A stretch of DNA of 64,000 nt from JADLHS01 sp039806955 (GCA_039806955.1 JBDHQI010000019.1:1-64000); one strand, 5' to 3'; counted from the stretch's first letter, positions 8,373 to 17,778 are shown. A program made the numbers and translations. The notes: a model not told the origin generated them from the sequence alone.

Positions 8373-9355
8373 TGAAATCGCAGGCGAAACTCATCGAAGA
8401 AATTCTCACCGCCATCAAACAGGCCGAGACGATCTGCATCGTCGGACACCTGCGCCCGGATGGCGATTGCATCGGCTCCCAACTGGGATTGATGCAGGCT
8501 TTGCAGGCTGACGGCAAGCGGGTCGTCTGCTGGAATCAGGACGCGATGCCGCTGAAATACCGGTTTCTGGATGCCGCCAACCACTTCGCCAAACCGAAGG
8601 CGGGCCAGCAATTTGATCTGGTGATCGCGGTGGATTGCGCGAGCCTGGAACGGCTGGGCACGGTGGCCCGGTTCGTCACCCGACGCCGGCGGTTGATCAA
8701 CATTGACCATCACGAAAGCAACACGCGCTACGGCGACATCAACTGGGTCTCGGCGCGCGAACCCTCCACCGGGGAACTGATCTATCACTTGATGAAGACC
8801 GCGGGCTGGCCCGTCACGAAGGCCATTGCGGATTGCCTGTTCACCGCCGTCAGCACCGATACCGGCTCATTTCAATACGCCAGCACCCGGCCCGGCACGT
8901 TCCACGTCGGCGCGGAACTGGTGACGCATGGCGCCAATCTAGCCCGGATTTGCCACGAGGTTTATCAATCGTTTCCACTCGCCCGGGTGCGCCTGCTCAA
9001 ACACGTTTACAATAAATTCAAACTGACCCACGATGATCGTGTCGCCTATTTTTGGTTGAAAAAAGTGGACCTCGCGCGCACGGGCGCGGGCAGCAGTGAC
9101 ACGGAGGGATTGATTGATCATATCCGGGCCATTGAACCGGTCGTGGTCGCCTGTGTATTTGAGGAATTCGAGCCGGAACAAATCCGGATCAGTCTGCGCT
9201 CGAAATGCAAACGCGTGAATGTGAACGATATTTGCCGCCAGTTCGGCGGCGGCGGCCACTCGGCGGCGGCGGGCGCCTTGATTACGGGCCGGCCAATGGC
9301 CATCCAGCGCCGCGTCATTGCCGCGATTAAAAAAGCCATCAATTCCGCAACCTGA
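8372..9355 (+). CDS. nrnA: DHH/DHHA1 family phosphoesterase (NrnA-like)
   Basis: 327 residues. Predicted oligoribonuclease / 3'-phosphoadenosine phosphatase. DHH motifs are visible: GHLRPDGDCIGSQLG (metal-binding Asp pair), IAVDCASLERLG, INIDHHESNTRYGDINW, then the C-terminal DHHA1 glycine loop FGGGGHSAAAGA. The order rbfA-nrnA-truB is a common arrangement. The ATG overlaps the rbfA stop (TAATG), suggesting translational coupling. Confidence 0.93.
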   Translation: MKSQAKLIEEILTAIKQAETICIVGHLRPDGDCIGSQLGLMQALQADGKRVVCWNQDAMPLKYRFLDAANHFAKPKAGQQFDLVIAVDCASLERLGTVARFVTRRRRLINIDHHESNTRYGDINWVSAREPSTGELIYHLMKTAGWPVTKAIADCLFTAVSTDTGSFQYASTRPGTFHVGAELVTHGANLARICHEVYQSFPLARVRLLKHVYNKFKLTHDDRVAYFWLKKVDLARTGAGSSDTEGLIDHIRAIEPVVVACVFEEFEPEQIRISLRSKCKRVNVNDICRQFGGGGHSAAAGALITGRPMAIQRRVIAAIKKAINSAT

Positions 9356-9361
9356 CCGCAC

Positions 9362-10078
9362 ATGCAAGATTTCTCCGCGCTTGATGGCGCGCTGCTCGTT
9401 GACAAACCAGCCGGGCCCACTTCGCACGATGTGGTGGATGTCATTCGCCGCAAGTTTGGCCTGAAAAAAGTCGGGCACTGCGGCACTTTGGACCCCAACG
9501 CCACTGGCCTGCTGATCATCGTTCTCGGGCGCGGCACCAAGTTATCCGAACGCCTGATGGGGGATGACAAGGTTTATGCCGGCACAATCAAATTTGGCGA
9601 AAGCACGGACAGCCACGACGCCGCCGGACAATTGATCGCTTCCCTGCCGGTGCCGCCGCTGACGTTGGAACAATTGAACGCGGAAGCAGCGACTTTTCTC
9701 GGCGACCAAATGCAGATGCCGCCGATGGTTTCGGCAATCAAAAAGGCGGGCGTGCCGCTGTACAAACTCGCGCGCAAAGGCGTGGAAGTGGAACGCGAAG
9801 CGCGCCTCATCCACATCTACAGCTTCCGCTTCACGGAATACACCGAACCGCTGGGCAAATTCAAGCTGGCCTGCACCAAGGGCACTTACATCCGCAAGAT
9901 CGCCCACGATCTGGGGGCGCGCCTCGGTTGTGGCGCGCATTTGACGGCCTTGCGCCGCACCGTTTCGGGGCAATTTGACGTTGCCGACGCCATCGCGCTG
10001 GACGCGCTGCTGGACGCATCAACCGCGGCATTGGAAAAGCGCGTGATTCCTTTTCTGAAATTGGTCGGTTCGGCTTGA
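9362..10078 (+). CDS. truB: tRNA pseudouridine(55) synthase
   Basis: 238 residues. Makes pseudouridine 55 in the T loop of tRNAs. Catalytic Asp44 sits in KVGHCGTLDPNATGLL; also seen are LLVDKPAGPTSHDVV at the start, MPPMVSAIKKAGVPLYKLAR and the CTKGTYIRKIAHDLG motif. The length is on the short side, with no clear PUA domain at the C terminus. It starts 6 nt after nrnA. Confidence 0.96.
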   Translation: MQDFSALDGALLVDKPAGPTSHDVVDVIRRKFGLKKVGHCGTLDPNATGLLIIVLGRGTKLSERLMGDDKVYAGTIKFGESTDSHDAAGQLIASLPVPPLTLEQLNAEAATFLGDQMQMPPMVSAIKKAGVPLYKLARKGVEVEREARLIHIYSFRFTEYTEPLGKFKLACTKGTYIRKIAHDLGARLGCGAHLTALRRTVSGQFDVADAIALDALLDASTAALEKRVIPFLKLVGSA

Positions 10079-10183
10079 ATTTGAAACCGCACCCTCCCGG
10101 GACGCCAAACTTTCGCGCCACGGGAAATTCAACTTCGTTCTTAATTTGCATCTGACTTTTTATCATAATGGAGCTTGCTGTTG

Positions 10184-11107
10184 ATGAAGCTCATTCACGC
10201 CGCCAGAGACCTCGCACCGGGCCAGCGCAAAATCTGCCTGGCCATCGGGGTTTTTGATGGCGTGCATCTCGGTCATCAACAGATCATCCGGCAGACGGTC
10301 AGCGACGCGCAGCAGTCCGGTGCCGTGGCGCTGGTGATTACTTTTGATCGGCATCCAAACGCCATCGTCGCGCCCAGTCGCGTGCCCCCGCTGATTTATT
10401 CAGGCCCGCAAAAGCAACGAGCGATTGAAGCCCTCGGCGCCGAGGCGTTGCTTGAAATTCCCTTCGACCGCGAGTTCAGTCAGTTGACCGGCGAAGCGTT
10501 CGTCCGCCAGTTGCGGCGCGAGCTGGGAACGATCCAGAGCATCTGCGTGGGAGCGGATTTTTTGTTTGGCCATAAGCGAAGTGGCGACGTTCCCCTGCTC
10601 CACCGCTTGGGTCGCGAGTTGCAATTCCAGGTGCATGGTCTGGCGGCGGTTTCCCTGGCGGGTCAAATCGTCAGCAGCACCCGGATTCGCAAGACCATTC
10701 GCGCGGGACATTTCGAGGCCGCGAGTCAAATGCTCGGACGCCCCTACGCCATCGCGGGCCGCGTCGTCCACGGAGATCAGTTGGGACATCAGATCGGTTT
10801 TCCCACCGCGAATCTCGATACGACCGGAAGGCTGCTGCCGCCGCAAGGAGTTTATGCCGCCTCCGTCCAACTGGCGCGGCAAACCTTGCGGGCGGCGGTC
10901 AACATCGGCATTCGCCCCACGCTCCAACAGCCCGATCCGGGGCCGCGCGTTGAAGTGCATCTGCTCGATTTTCAGGGCGACCTTTACGGGCAGGAACTGG
11001 AAATAATCCTGGTGAACAAGCTGCGCGATGAGCAGCGCTTTGCCTCGCTCGAAATTCTCCAGGCACAAATTCAACGAGACGTGCTCGCCGCGCGCGCGGC
11101 CTTTTAA
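10184..11107 (+). CDS. ribF: bifunctional riboflavin kinase / FAD synthetase
   Basis: 307 residues from the ATG at 10184; a GGAG lies 10 nt before it, and TTG codons at 10175 and 10181 are alternatives. The N-terminal adenylyltransferase domain has IGVFDGVHLGHQQIIRQ, ITFDRHPNAIV and the SSTRIRKTIRAGHFEAA motif. The C-terminal kinase domain has GRVVHGDQLGHQIGFPTANL and VYAASVQL...VNIGIRPT. It makes FMN and FAD from riboflavin and ATP. Confidence 0.96.
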   Translation: MKLIHAARDLAPGQRKICLAIGVFDGVHLGHQQIIRQTVSDAQQSGAVALVITFDRHPNAIVAPSRVPPLIYSGPQKQRAIEALGAEALLEIPFDREFSQLTGEAFVRQLRRELGTIQSICVGADFLFGHKRSGDVPLLHRLGRELQFQVHGLAAVSLAGQIVSSTRIRKTIRAGHFEAASQMLGRPYAIAGRVVHGDQLGHQIGFPTANLDTTGRLLPPQGVYAASVQLARQTLRAAVNIGIRPTLQQPDPGPRVEVHLLDFQGDLYGQELEIILVNKLRDEQRFASLEILQAQIQRDVLAARAAF

Positions 11108-11124
11108 TTCCATCCCACCGTGCC

Positions 11125-11223
11125 ATGAACCAGTTTCCCGCCTCCCCAATCGTCCCCGGTTCCGTCGCCAGACAATGCCGCGAATGCGGATTGGCCATGA
11201 TCAATCCTCCACGCCATGTTTGA
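11125..11223 (+). CDS. possible 32-residue small protein coupled to uvrD
   Basis: A short frame (ATG 11125, stop TGA 11221-11223) fills the gap between ribF and uvrD and overlaps the uvrD ATG (11216) by 8 nt. The product contains a CREC pair (VARQCRECGLAM) and ends PPRHV. Its main role may be to deliver ribosomes to the uvrD start. No homologue is recognised and there is no strong ribosome-binding site, so it may be chance. Confidence 0.3.
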   Translation: MNQFPASPIVPGSVARQCRECGLAMINPPRHV

Positions 11224-13321
11224 TCTCAGCACGCTCAATCCACCGCAGCGTTTGGCCGTTGAAACCATCAACGGTCCGGTGCTGATCCTGGCGGGCGCGG
11301 GCACGGGCAAGACGCGCGTGATCACCCACCGGATCGCCTATTTGATTCGACGCAAGATCGCCCCGGAAAACATCCTCGCCGTCACGTTTACCAATAAAGC
11401 CGCGCGCGAAATGCAGGCGCGCATCCGCCCGCTCCTTCCGAAATCCCTGATAACCTCAACGGCCAACGGTTCTGATCGGGCTTCAACCGCGCGCCAACGT
11501 CCGACCATCTGCACCTTCCACTCGCTCTGCGTGCGGATTTTGCGGCGACACATTGAAAAACTCGGCTACAAACGCGACTTCGTCATTTATGACGAGTCGG
11601 AGCAACTTGGCGCGGTCAAAAAAATTCTCGCCGGTATTTCGACTCGCGGCGAGAAGGCCGACCCTGCCGCCGTCCTGACCTTGTTGAGCCGGTTCAAGAA
11701 CAGCGCTGGCCGCGCTCTCGCCGGAGCCGACTCGGAAGCCTATGCGCTCGCGCAACACATCGCCCAGCGTTACGAATCCGCCTTGCGCGCCTGTAACGCG
11801 GTGGATTTCGATGATCTGATTTTGCTGACGCTGCGGTTGTTTCGCGAACACGCCGACGCGCTGGAAGCCTGTCGCCAACAGTATCGCTACGTCATGGTGG
11901 ACGAGTATCAGGACACCAACGCGGCGCAGTTTGAGCTGGTCCACGCCCTGACCCAAAAGCACCGCAATTTTTGCGTGGTGGGCGACGACGACCAAAGCAT
12001 TTACGGTTGGCGCGGCGCGGAAATCGCAAACCTGCTCAATTTGGAGCAGCATTTTCCCGAGGTAAAACTCATCAAGCTGGAGCAGAATTATCGCTCGACC
12101 AATACCATCCTGACCGCCGCCAATGCGCTCATTAAAAATAACGTCCGGCGACGGGCCAAAACGCTCTGGTCAACGAAAGGCACGGGCGCGAAGGTTTTAC
12201 TCCGCCACTTTGCAACCGATGAAGAGGAGGCGCGGGAAACGGTCGCCGCCATAGAGTTCAAGCGGCTGGCACAGCGAACGCCCTGGTCGGACCACGCCAT
12301 TCTGTTCCGCACGAATCAGCAATCGCGCCCTCTGGAAACGGCCTTGCGCGCCGCTGGCGTTCGCTATCATCTGATTGGCGGACAAAGCTTTTTTGACCGA
12401 CGCGAGATTCGCGATCTACTCGCCTACTTGAAGACATTTCTCAATCCGCACGATGACATCAGCCTGTTGCGCATCGCCAACGTGCCGGCGCGCGGATTGA
12501 GCGATGCCACCAGGGAACAACTGCTCGCGGCCAGCCAGGAACGCGGCAGCTCGGTTTTTGCCACCCTGAAGAATCCCGTGGCCACGACCGCGCTGCCCGC
12601 GCGAACACAAAGCGCCATTGCGTCCTTTGTCGCGCTGGTCGAGCAACACCAAAACGCGCTGAAACACTTGGGAATGCCGACATCCGCCCGCCCGCCGAGT
12701 GATCCCAAAGTTGCGCCGGATGCGAGCAATGGCTCGCTGGCGGGCTGGACGGACCAACTGCTGACGCAACTCGGTTATTATGCCGAATTGCGGCGGCTGG
12801 AGAAGCAGCCCGAATCCGCGGAAAACCGCGTGCGCAATTTGAAGGATTTTATCGCGACGATGGACGATCACGTCACGCCGGGCACGCCCTTGTCGGATCA
12901 ACTGCTCGAATTTCTGGAAACCGTCACGCTCGACCCGAGCCGGGATGACGACCAGGAAACCGCGCACAACGCCGTGACGCTGATTACCATTCACTCGTGC
13001 AAAGGCTTGGAGTTTCCGCACGTTTACTTGGTGGGTTTGGAGGAGGGTTTACTCCCGCACTCGCGCTCCAAGACTGAAGGCACGTTGGATGAAGAACGCC
13101 GGTTGCTCTATGTGGCCGTGACGCGCGCGATGGCCAGTTTGACCATGAGCCATTGCGCCGGGCGTAAAAAATACGGGCAGGTCCTGCCTTGCCACCCATC
13201 GCAATTTCTCAAGGAATTTCCTCCGGAACTGATCGAAATCGAATCCGGGAAAAATAAGAAACCGGTCTCGCAGGACACGGGTAAGAACCTGTTTGCGGCC
13301 ATGCGCCAAGCGGTTCAATAA
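11216..13321 (+). CDS. uvrD: UvrD/PcrA/Rep-type DNA helicase
   Basis: 701 residues. Superfamily 1A 3'-5' DNA helicase of repair and replication restart. Motifs in order: Q-motif LNPPQRLAVE, Walker A AGAGTGKT (26-33), Ia VTFTNKAAREMQ, II MVDEYQDTN, III GDDDQSIYGWRGA, IV EQNYRS, V TIHSCKGLEFPHVYLVG, VI DEERRLLYVAVTRA. It is slightly short at the C terminus, without the long PcrA tail. It is the last gene of the nusA run. Confidence 0.94.
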   Translation: MFDLSTLNPPQRLAVETINGPVLILAGAGTGKTRVITHRIAYLIRRKIAPENILAVTFTNKAAREMQARIRPLLPKSLITSTANGSDRASTARQRPTICTFHSLCVRILRRHIEKLGYKRDFVIYDESEQLGAVKKILAGISTRGEKADPAAVLTLLSRFKNSAGRALAGADSEAYALAQHIAQRYESALRACNAVDFDDLILLTLRLFREHADALEACRQQYRYVMVDEYQDTNAAQFELVHALTQKHRNFCVVGDDDQSIYGWRGAEIANLLNLEQHFPEVKLIKLEQNYRSTNTILTAANALIKNNVRRRAKTLWSTKGTGAKVLLRHFATDEEEARETVAAIEFKRLAQRTPWSDHAILFRTNQQSRPLETALRAAGVRYHLIGGQSFFDRREIRDLLAYLKTFLNPHDDISLLRIANVPARGLSDATREQLLAASQERGSSVFATLKNPVATTALPARTQSAIASFVALVEQHQNALKHLGMPTSARPPSDPKVAPDASNGSLAGWTDQLLTQLGYYAELRRLEKQPESAENRVRNLKDFIATMDDHVTPGTPLSDQLLEFLETVTLDPSRDDDQETAHNAVTLITIHSCKGLEFPHVYLVGLEEGLLPHSRSKTEGTLDEERRLLYVAVTRAMASLTMSHCAGRKKYGQVLPCHPSQFLKEFPPELIEIESGKNKKPVSQDTGKNLFAAMRQAVQ

Positions 13322-13466
13322 CTGCGACCGCCTTCGCGCCAACCCAAAAAATCAACGGCCCAGGGCAATCCCCGGGGGCAAAGTTTCGTTTTTCCGGAGC
13401 GCCAAATCCGGCATCCCCTCATGGCGAATTCAACCGGGCGGGGTAAAGTGATCGCGTAATTGAATT

Positions 13467-13874
13467 ATGGACGCCGATCAAACGCTCATCTGCCAATACC
13501 TGAAACAGTCCCCTGATGATTTCGTTTCGCGGAAGGAAATTTGCCGCCGCGCCGGAGGCAAGTGGCGCTACCGGGAAGATGAACATTGGGCCGTACCGGG
13601 GCTGCGCCAGTTGGTGGAGCGGAACTTGGTGGAATCCAATGACACCGGCCACTTCCGCTTGATCAAGGAAGGCAGCAAAAACTCTGGCGGCAAACAACGC
13701 TTCTGGTTCTCCCCGACCATTCGTTCAGTACTCAAGCAAAGCGGCCAGGATTTTGGCACCATTGATTTGGATGGCGAACCGGAAACAGCCGAACAAATGG
13801 CCAGCGCCAGCCCGTTGCTGGAGTATCAAAGCCAAGCTCCGTTTGGTGGTGCCGGCGGCAGCCAGGGAAATTAA
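13467..13874 (+). CDS. hypothetical protein, possible winged-helix domain
   Basis: 135 residues, not recognised. The first 75 residues alternate helices and a hairpin in the manner of a small winged helix (LICQYLKQSPDDFVSRKEIC, then HWAVPGLRQLVERNLVE, then TGHFRLI). The C-terminal half is low in complexity and ends Gly-rich (FGGAGGSQGN). No signal peptide or membrane segment. A DNA-binding role is only a guess from the fold-like pattern. Confidence 0.65.
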   Translation: MDADQTLICQYLKQSPDDFVSRKEICRRAGGKWRYREDEHWAVPGLRQLVERNLVESNDTGHFRLIKEGSKNSGGKQRFWFSPTIRSVLKQSGQDFGTIDLDGEPETAEQMASASPLLEYQSQAPFGGAGGSQGN

Positions 13875-13908
13875 CCCTCCTTGGCACACATCCGGCTCAG
13901 TCCCGGAC

Positions 13909-14472
13909 ATGGCGGCAAAACCATGGAGCATCGTCACCCTCGGTCGGCTGGTCGGATTTGGCATTGGCTTGGGGCTGTTTTTTCTGCTGATTCTCGTCTC
14001 CGAACGCGGATTCGTTTTTCTGGTTGACCACGCGAACCTTCTATTCCACGAAGCGGGACATCCCCTGATTGGTTTATTGAGCCACCGCTTGGAAACCTAT
14101 GGCGGCACCATCGGGCAGTTGTTCTTTCCCGTGGCGCTGGCCGTCCATTTTTGGCGTAAAAATCAGACGCTTTCCTTCGCGGGCGCATGGATTTGGTTTT
14201 TTGAAAACTGGTTGAACATCGCCCGCTATCTGGCCGACGCACGCGCACAAGTGCTGCCGTTAGTCGGCGGTGGCGATCACGATTGGCATCGCATCCTCAG
14301 CCGCTGGAATCTGCTGGCCTACGACACCACGATCGCCACGATCCTGCAAATGGTTGGTTGGATTGGAATGATGGCGGCGGCGGGTTGGGTTGGCTGGCGC
14401 GCCTGGCAGGATCGCCAGCGTCCGGCACCTGATCCATTCGCCTCACTCGCGACGCTTTCCAAGGGGGCATAG
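13909..14472 (+). CDS. HEAGH-motif integral membrane protein (M50-like)
   Basis: 187 residues from the ATG at 13909; an upstream in-frame extension would overlap the previous gene. A strongly hydrophobic segment (residues 13-30) is followed by HEAGH at 47-51, the zinc-binding HExxH signature of intramembrane M50 metalloproteases, and several further hydrophobic stretches (FFPVALAVHFW, FAGAWIWFFENWLNIARYL, ILQMVGWIGMMAAAGWVGW). A later Asp for the third zinc ligand could be in ARYLADAR, but the classic LDG motif is not seen. It may be a minimal membrane protease or a metal-binding membrane protein. Confidence 0.7.
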   Translation: MAAKPWSIVTLGRLVGFGIGLGLFFLLILVSERGFVFLVDHANLLFHEAGHPLIGLLSHRLETYGGTIGQLFFPVALAVHFWRKNQTLSFAGAWIWFFENWLNIARYLADARAQVLPLVGGGDHDWHRILSRWNLLAYDTTIATILQMVGWIGMMAAAGWVGWRAWQDRQRPAPDPFASLATLSKGA

Positions 14473-14577
14473 GCTCCTGAGAGGGATGGTCCATTTGTCA
14501 CGCGCACGGGCGGAACAACATTTGCCCCACCACAATTGATGCTCGCGATGAGCTTCGATCCGCCCATCAGACCGGGA

Positions 14578-14994
14578 TCAATCCATCTTGATTTTACCCA
14601 ACTCCAGGAGCCGCCGGGCTTGAGTTACATCCACGGGTGATACCGATAATCGGGATTGTTTGATCAGCGGCAGGCTCTTGAGCTGGCGATCGGATTTGAG
14701 CGTGGCCAGAGAAACCGGTTGGACCAAGGCGCGAACCGGCGCGAGATCCACGCAAGACCAGTCCCCCGCTTCGGCAGTCGGGTCCGCGTAAAATTCCTTC
14801 ACAACCCTGGCGACACCGACCACCTCGCGCCCATCCACGCTATGGTAAAAGAAAACGCGATCGCCACGCTTCATGGCGCGCAGGTGATTGCGGGCCTGAT
14901 AATTACGCACTCCCGTCCACGCGGTTTGACCCTCACGGACGAATTGCGCCCACGCGTAAGCTTCGGGTTCGGATTTGACGAGCCAGTACTGCAT
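14578..14994 (-). CDS. EVE domain-containing protein
   Basis: 138 residues, one EVE (PUA-like) domain from the N terminus: YWLVKSEPEAYAWAQF, TAWTGVRNYQARNHLRAMK, GDRVFFYHS, VVGVARVVKEFYADPT. EVE domains bind modified bases in DNA or RNA. The length is normal for a stand-alone EVE protein. It is transcribed leftward, divergent from yggS. Confidence 0.93.
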   Translation of the reverse strand: MQYWLVKSEPEAYAWAQFVREGQTAWTGVRNYQARNHLRAMKRGDRVFFYHSVDGREVVGVARVVKEFYADPTAEAGDWSCVDLAPVRALVQPVSLATLKSDRQLKSLPLIKQSRLSVSPVDVTQARRLLELGKIKMD

Positions 14995-15037
14995 GGAAGG
15001 AATTTACGTTGGCCGGTTTTCACCGTAAAGTTGGATC

Positions 15038-15745
15038 GTGAGTTTGAGTGAAAATCTGACTTTGATCCAATCCCGCATTCAGGAAGCCTGCCGTCGGTCC
15101 GGACGCGCCACGGACTCCGTCCAGTTGCTGGCGGTCTCCAAAACCCATCCAGCCGAAACGATCCGGGAAGCGGTGGCGGCGGGCTTGGTCTGTTTTGGCG
15201 AGAACAAAGTCCAGGAAGCGAAAGCGAAAATCCCGAATGCTCCACGTCAGGCGCACTGGCATTTGATCGGTCATTTGCAATCGAACAAATGCCGCGACGC
15301 CGTGGAGCTGTTTGAAATGATTCAAAGCGTGGATCGCCTGTCGCTCGCCCAGGAAATCAACAAACGCGCCGAACAACTGGGCAAGACGATGCCCATTCTG
15401 CTTGAAGTGAACGTCGCGGGTGAGAGCAGCAAGTTCGGATATCAACCCGGGCAGTTGTTGGCCGACCTGAAAGCCATCAACGCCCTGCCCCGCCTTGAGC
15501 TGCACGGTTTGATGGCCATTCCGCCCTTCACTCCCGTCGCCGAAAAATCGCGGCCCCACTTTCGCAAATTGCGCGAACTCAAACAACGGGTTGAAGCGGA
15601 ACTGGGCGCGCCGCTGCCGCACTTGAGCATGGGCATGAGCGGCGATTTTGAAGTCGCCATCGAGGAGGGCGCCACCATCGTGCGCATCGGCACGGCGTTA
15701 TTTGGCGAACGCCGGGCGCGGCGGCTCGCTCCCGCTGGCACTTGA
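15038..15745 (+). CDS. YggS/PLPBP family pyridoxal phosphate homeostasis protein
   Basis: 235 residues with a GTG start at 15038. Single-domain TIM-barrel PLP carrier. The PLP lysine is Lys35 in LLAVSKTHPAETI; further marks are CFGENKVQEAKAKI, WHLIGHLQSNK, LLEVNVAGESSKFG, MSMGMSGDFEVAIEEGATIVRIGTALFG. It buffers cytoplasmic PLP and affects amino-acid metabolism. The end is close to the start of the next small gene. Confidence 0.95.
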   Translation: MSLSENLTLIQSRIQEACRRSGRATDSVQLLAVSKTHPAETIREAVAAGLVCFGENKVQEAKAKIPNAPRQAHWHLIGHLQSNKCRDAVELFEMIQSVDRLSLAQEINKRAEQLGKTMPILLEVNVAGESSKFGYQPGQLLADLKAINALPRLELHGLMAIPPFTPVAEKSRPHFRKLRELKQRVEAELGAPLPHLSMGMSGDFEVAIEEGATIVRIGTALFGERRARRLAPAGT

Positions 15746-15797
15746 TCCCAGCAGATTTTTACTTCACCAAACCCCGTTTCACGCTACGCTAATCCCA

Positions 15798-16127
15798 GTG
15801 ACGATCGAGACATTCAAAAAAGAAATCAGCGCCGCCGTGAAGGCGTACGCCAAGTTCATTGTCTGTTTGGAAAAAACGCCGGAAGATTTTGAGGCCGCCA
15901 TGAAATCGCTGATGGCCAAGGCGATTGCCGCCTATCAAAACCGTGCTCCCGGAATGCGCCACGGCCTCGCCCTGGACAAACAGGTCACGATCATTTTGAG
16001 CCAGAGCGATACGACGCGCCCGCTCTGCGGCATCTATTTCAACCTGCACTCGCCCTACCAGCGGAACGCGCTGCCGAGCACCGTGAAGGCCATGGAACAA
16101 AAAGCTTCGAAGGAAGAACAAGCCTAG
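15798..16127 (+). CDS. hypothetical cytoplasmic protein
   Basis: 109 residues from a GTG at 15798, 52 nt after yggS, same strand. Not recognised. It appears to be a small alpha/beta protein: two N-terminal helices (FKKEISAAVKAYAKFIVCLEK, KSLMAKAIAAYQNR), then strands (KQVTIILSQSDTTRPLCGIYFNLHS) and a charged tail (EQKASKEEQA). There is no signal peptide or metal motif. An earlier frame extension into yggS is unlikely. Confidence 0.65.
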   Translation: MTIETFKKEISAAVKAYAKFIVCLEKTPEDFEAAMKSLMAKAIAAYQNRAPGMRHGLALDKQVTIILSQSDTTRPLCGIYFNLHSPYQRNALPSTVKAMEQKASKEEQA

Positions 16128-16150
16128 CTCACGGCAAAATTCCGCCGCCG

Positions 16151-16576
16151 TTATTGATCGCGCACTTCATCCCCTTTGGCCGCCTCACCAGAGGTCAAAT
16201 CAGCCACGGTATTATGATCGCGCTCCGGACCGGTTACGCGCACTTCACCCACTTTGAGGCCTTGCCGATAAACAAAGAGGGTTTGTTCTTGTGCCGGCAT
16301 CCGGCCCGGCGGAAAATCAAGCACCACAAAACGTCCGGCCTGGTTGAAAGTCACCACGCTACCCAGCAACCGGAATTCTGGAGTCACCAGCAACTTGGGC
16401 TTTTCCGCTGCTGGCTGCGAACCGCCCGCCGCAGTCTCGGTGGCGGTCGTGGCGGCTTTGCTTGCCTCCGTTCCGGATAACGCCGCTGGATCTGAAAACT
16501 TTACGGCCGGTTGCCGGGTGGCACAGCCTGTGACAATCCCACCAACCACCAGCAACGCGAGGTAACCGAATTTCAT
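16151..16576 (-). CDS. predicted lipoprotein of unknown function
   Basis: 141 residues. The N terminus is a lipoprotein signal: LALLVVGGIVTGC with the lipobox VTGC, so Cys18 is probably lipidated. An Ala/Thr/Glu-rich linker (about 30-60) leads to a small beta domain (RLLGSVVTFNQAGRFVVLDF, TLFVYRQGLKVGEVRVTGPE) that resembles the repeated beta pattern of many PVC envelope proteins. Function unknown. It is convergent with the preceding gene. Confidence 0.7.
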   Translation of the reverse strand: MKFGYLALLVVGGIVTGCATRQPAVKFSDPAALSGTEASKAATTATETAAGGSQPAAEKPKLLVTPEFRLLGSVVTFNQAGRFVVLDFPPGRMPAQEQTLFVYRQGLKVGEVRVTGPERDHNTVADLTSGEAAKGDEVRDQ

Positions 16577-16688
16577 GGCGACAGTAAAGCGAGAGCGCTC
16601 TTGCGGGTCAATTCACGTTTCACGGAAAAGCGCGCGGCGGCAGTTGTTCGCCGCGCGCTTGCCCCGCGGGAGCCAGCGCGTTGCGGGT

Positions 16689-17579
16689 TTAGTCTTGCGG
16701 GTTCGCGTCCGGACGGCGGCCCCCGCCGAATCGAAATTTGCCCTGCCCCAGCACTACCCCTGCTCCAATCAATCCGAGCGCGCCGAGAAAGGTCGGGGTA
16801 ATCGGTTCCTCCAAACAAAAATAGGCCCAGAGCATGGTCGCCACGGGAATCAGGTTGTTGAACAACAAAACGCGACCGGTTGGCCAGTGGGTCAAAGCTC
16901 GATTCCACAACGCGTAAGCCAGCGCGCCGCCGGCCAGGATGCAAAAACTCTGCACCCCGAGCAGCGACGCGGTTACGGGCAGACGCCGGAACATCACTTC
17001 TCCCAGCGCGATCGGCAGCAACAACAGTCCCGCCCGCCACATCGTGTGAGCGGAGATTTCGATGCTGTGCAGACCCGCGGAAAATTTGCGGCTTTGCCAG
17101 CTGTAATTGGTCCAAAGCAAACTGGCAATGATGCCGAGCAGTTCCCCCGGCAGACTGACGTGGAGGCGGCTGCCGACCAGTGCCGGCCAGAGCAACACCA
17201 CCACGCCGCTGACCGCGAGCAAGGCGGCCATCCAGCGCAGCCAGTTGATGCGGGCGCCTTCGGCATAAGCTTCCCATAACAACGCCCAAACGGGAGCCGT
17301 ACCGAGATACAACGCCACGTGCGACGCCGAAGTAAACCGCAGGGCATAATTGAATGCCACCGTGTAGAGCGCGAGGCTCAATCCACCCCGACACCACAGG
17401 GAGCGATTAACCTCGCGGGACCGGGGCGTCAAGGCCCCCAGCCACGGCGTCCAACGCCTGACCAGCAGGAGCAGAAGTCCCGCAAAGAAAAATCGGGTGC
17501 TTCCGGTAAAGATTGGCGGCCAGAATCCCACCAACCATTTCGTCCCGACGTTGGTGCCGCCCCACAGCGTGATGGCCAA
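16689..17579 (-). CDS. EamA/DMT-family transporter
   Basis: About 296 residues with ten predicted membrane segments arranged as two EamA repeats. The first begins ITLWGGTNVGTKWLVGFWPP and the second follows SGVVVLLWPALVGSRL. The end is a short hydrophilic tail (FGGGRRPDANPQD). Such proteins export amino acids or other small metabolites; the substrate is unknown. The first codon available is TTG at 17579; the first membrane helix is cut rather short by it, so the true start may be a non-ATG codon a little upstream. Confidence 0.82.
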   Translation of the reverse strand: MAITLWGGTNVGTKWLVGFWPPIFTGSTRFFFAGLLLLLVRRWTPWLGALTPRSREVNRSLWCRGGLSLALYTVAFNYALRFTSASHVALYLGTAPVWALLWEAYAEGARINWLRWMAALLAVSGVVVLLWPALVGSRLHVSLPGELLGIIASLLWTNYSWQSRKFSAGLHSIEISAHTMWRAGLLLLPIALGEVMFRRLPVTASLLGVQSFCILAGGALAYALWNRALTHWPTGRVLLFNNLIPVATMLWAYFCLEEPITPTFLGALGLIGAGVVLGQGKFRFGGGRRPDANPQD

Positions 17580-17778
17580 CGCCAGCCCCGGCGCAAGATT
17601 TGAATGGCAGCGATTCCTCAGTGCGAATGAGCTTAACCGAACGGGGTTGGAAATTTCCAGTACGCGTTTCCAACTTTAACGGCGGAAAGGGCTGCCCCGC
17701 ACTTTGAAATCGCGCGCAATCAGGCTTCCGGATAACTTTGGTTTTGCGCGCAAGACCCCGGTTTGATTTCCTGTCGTC

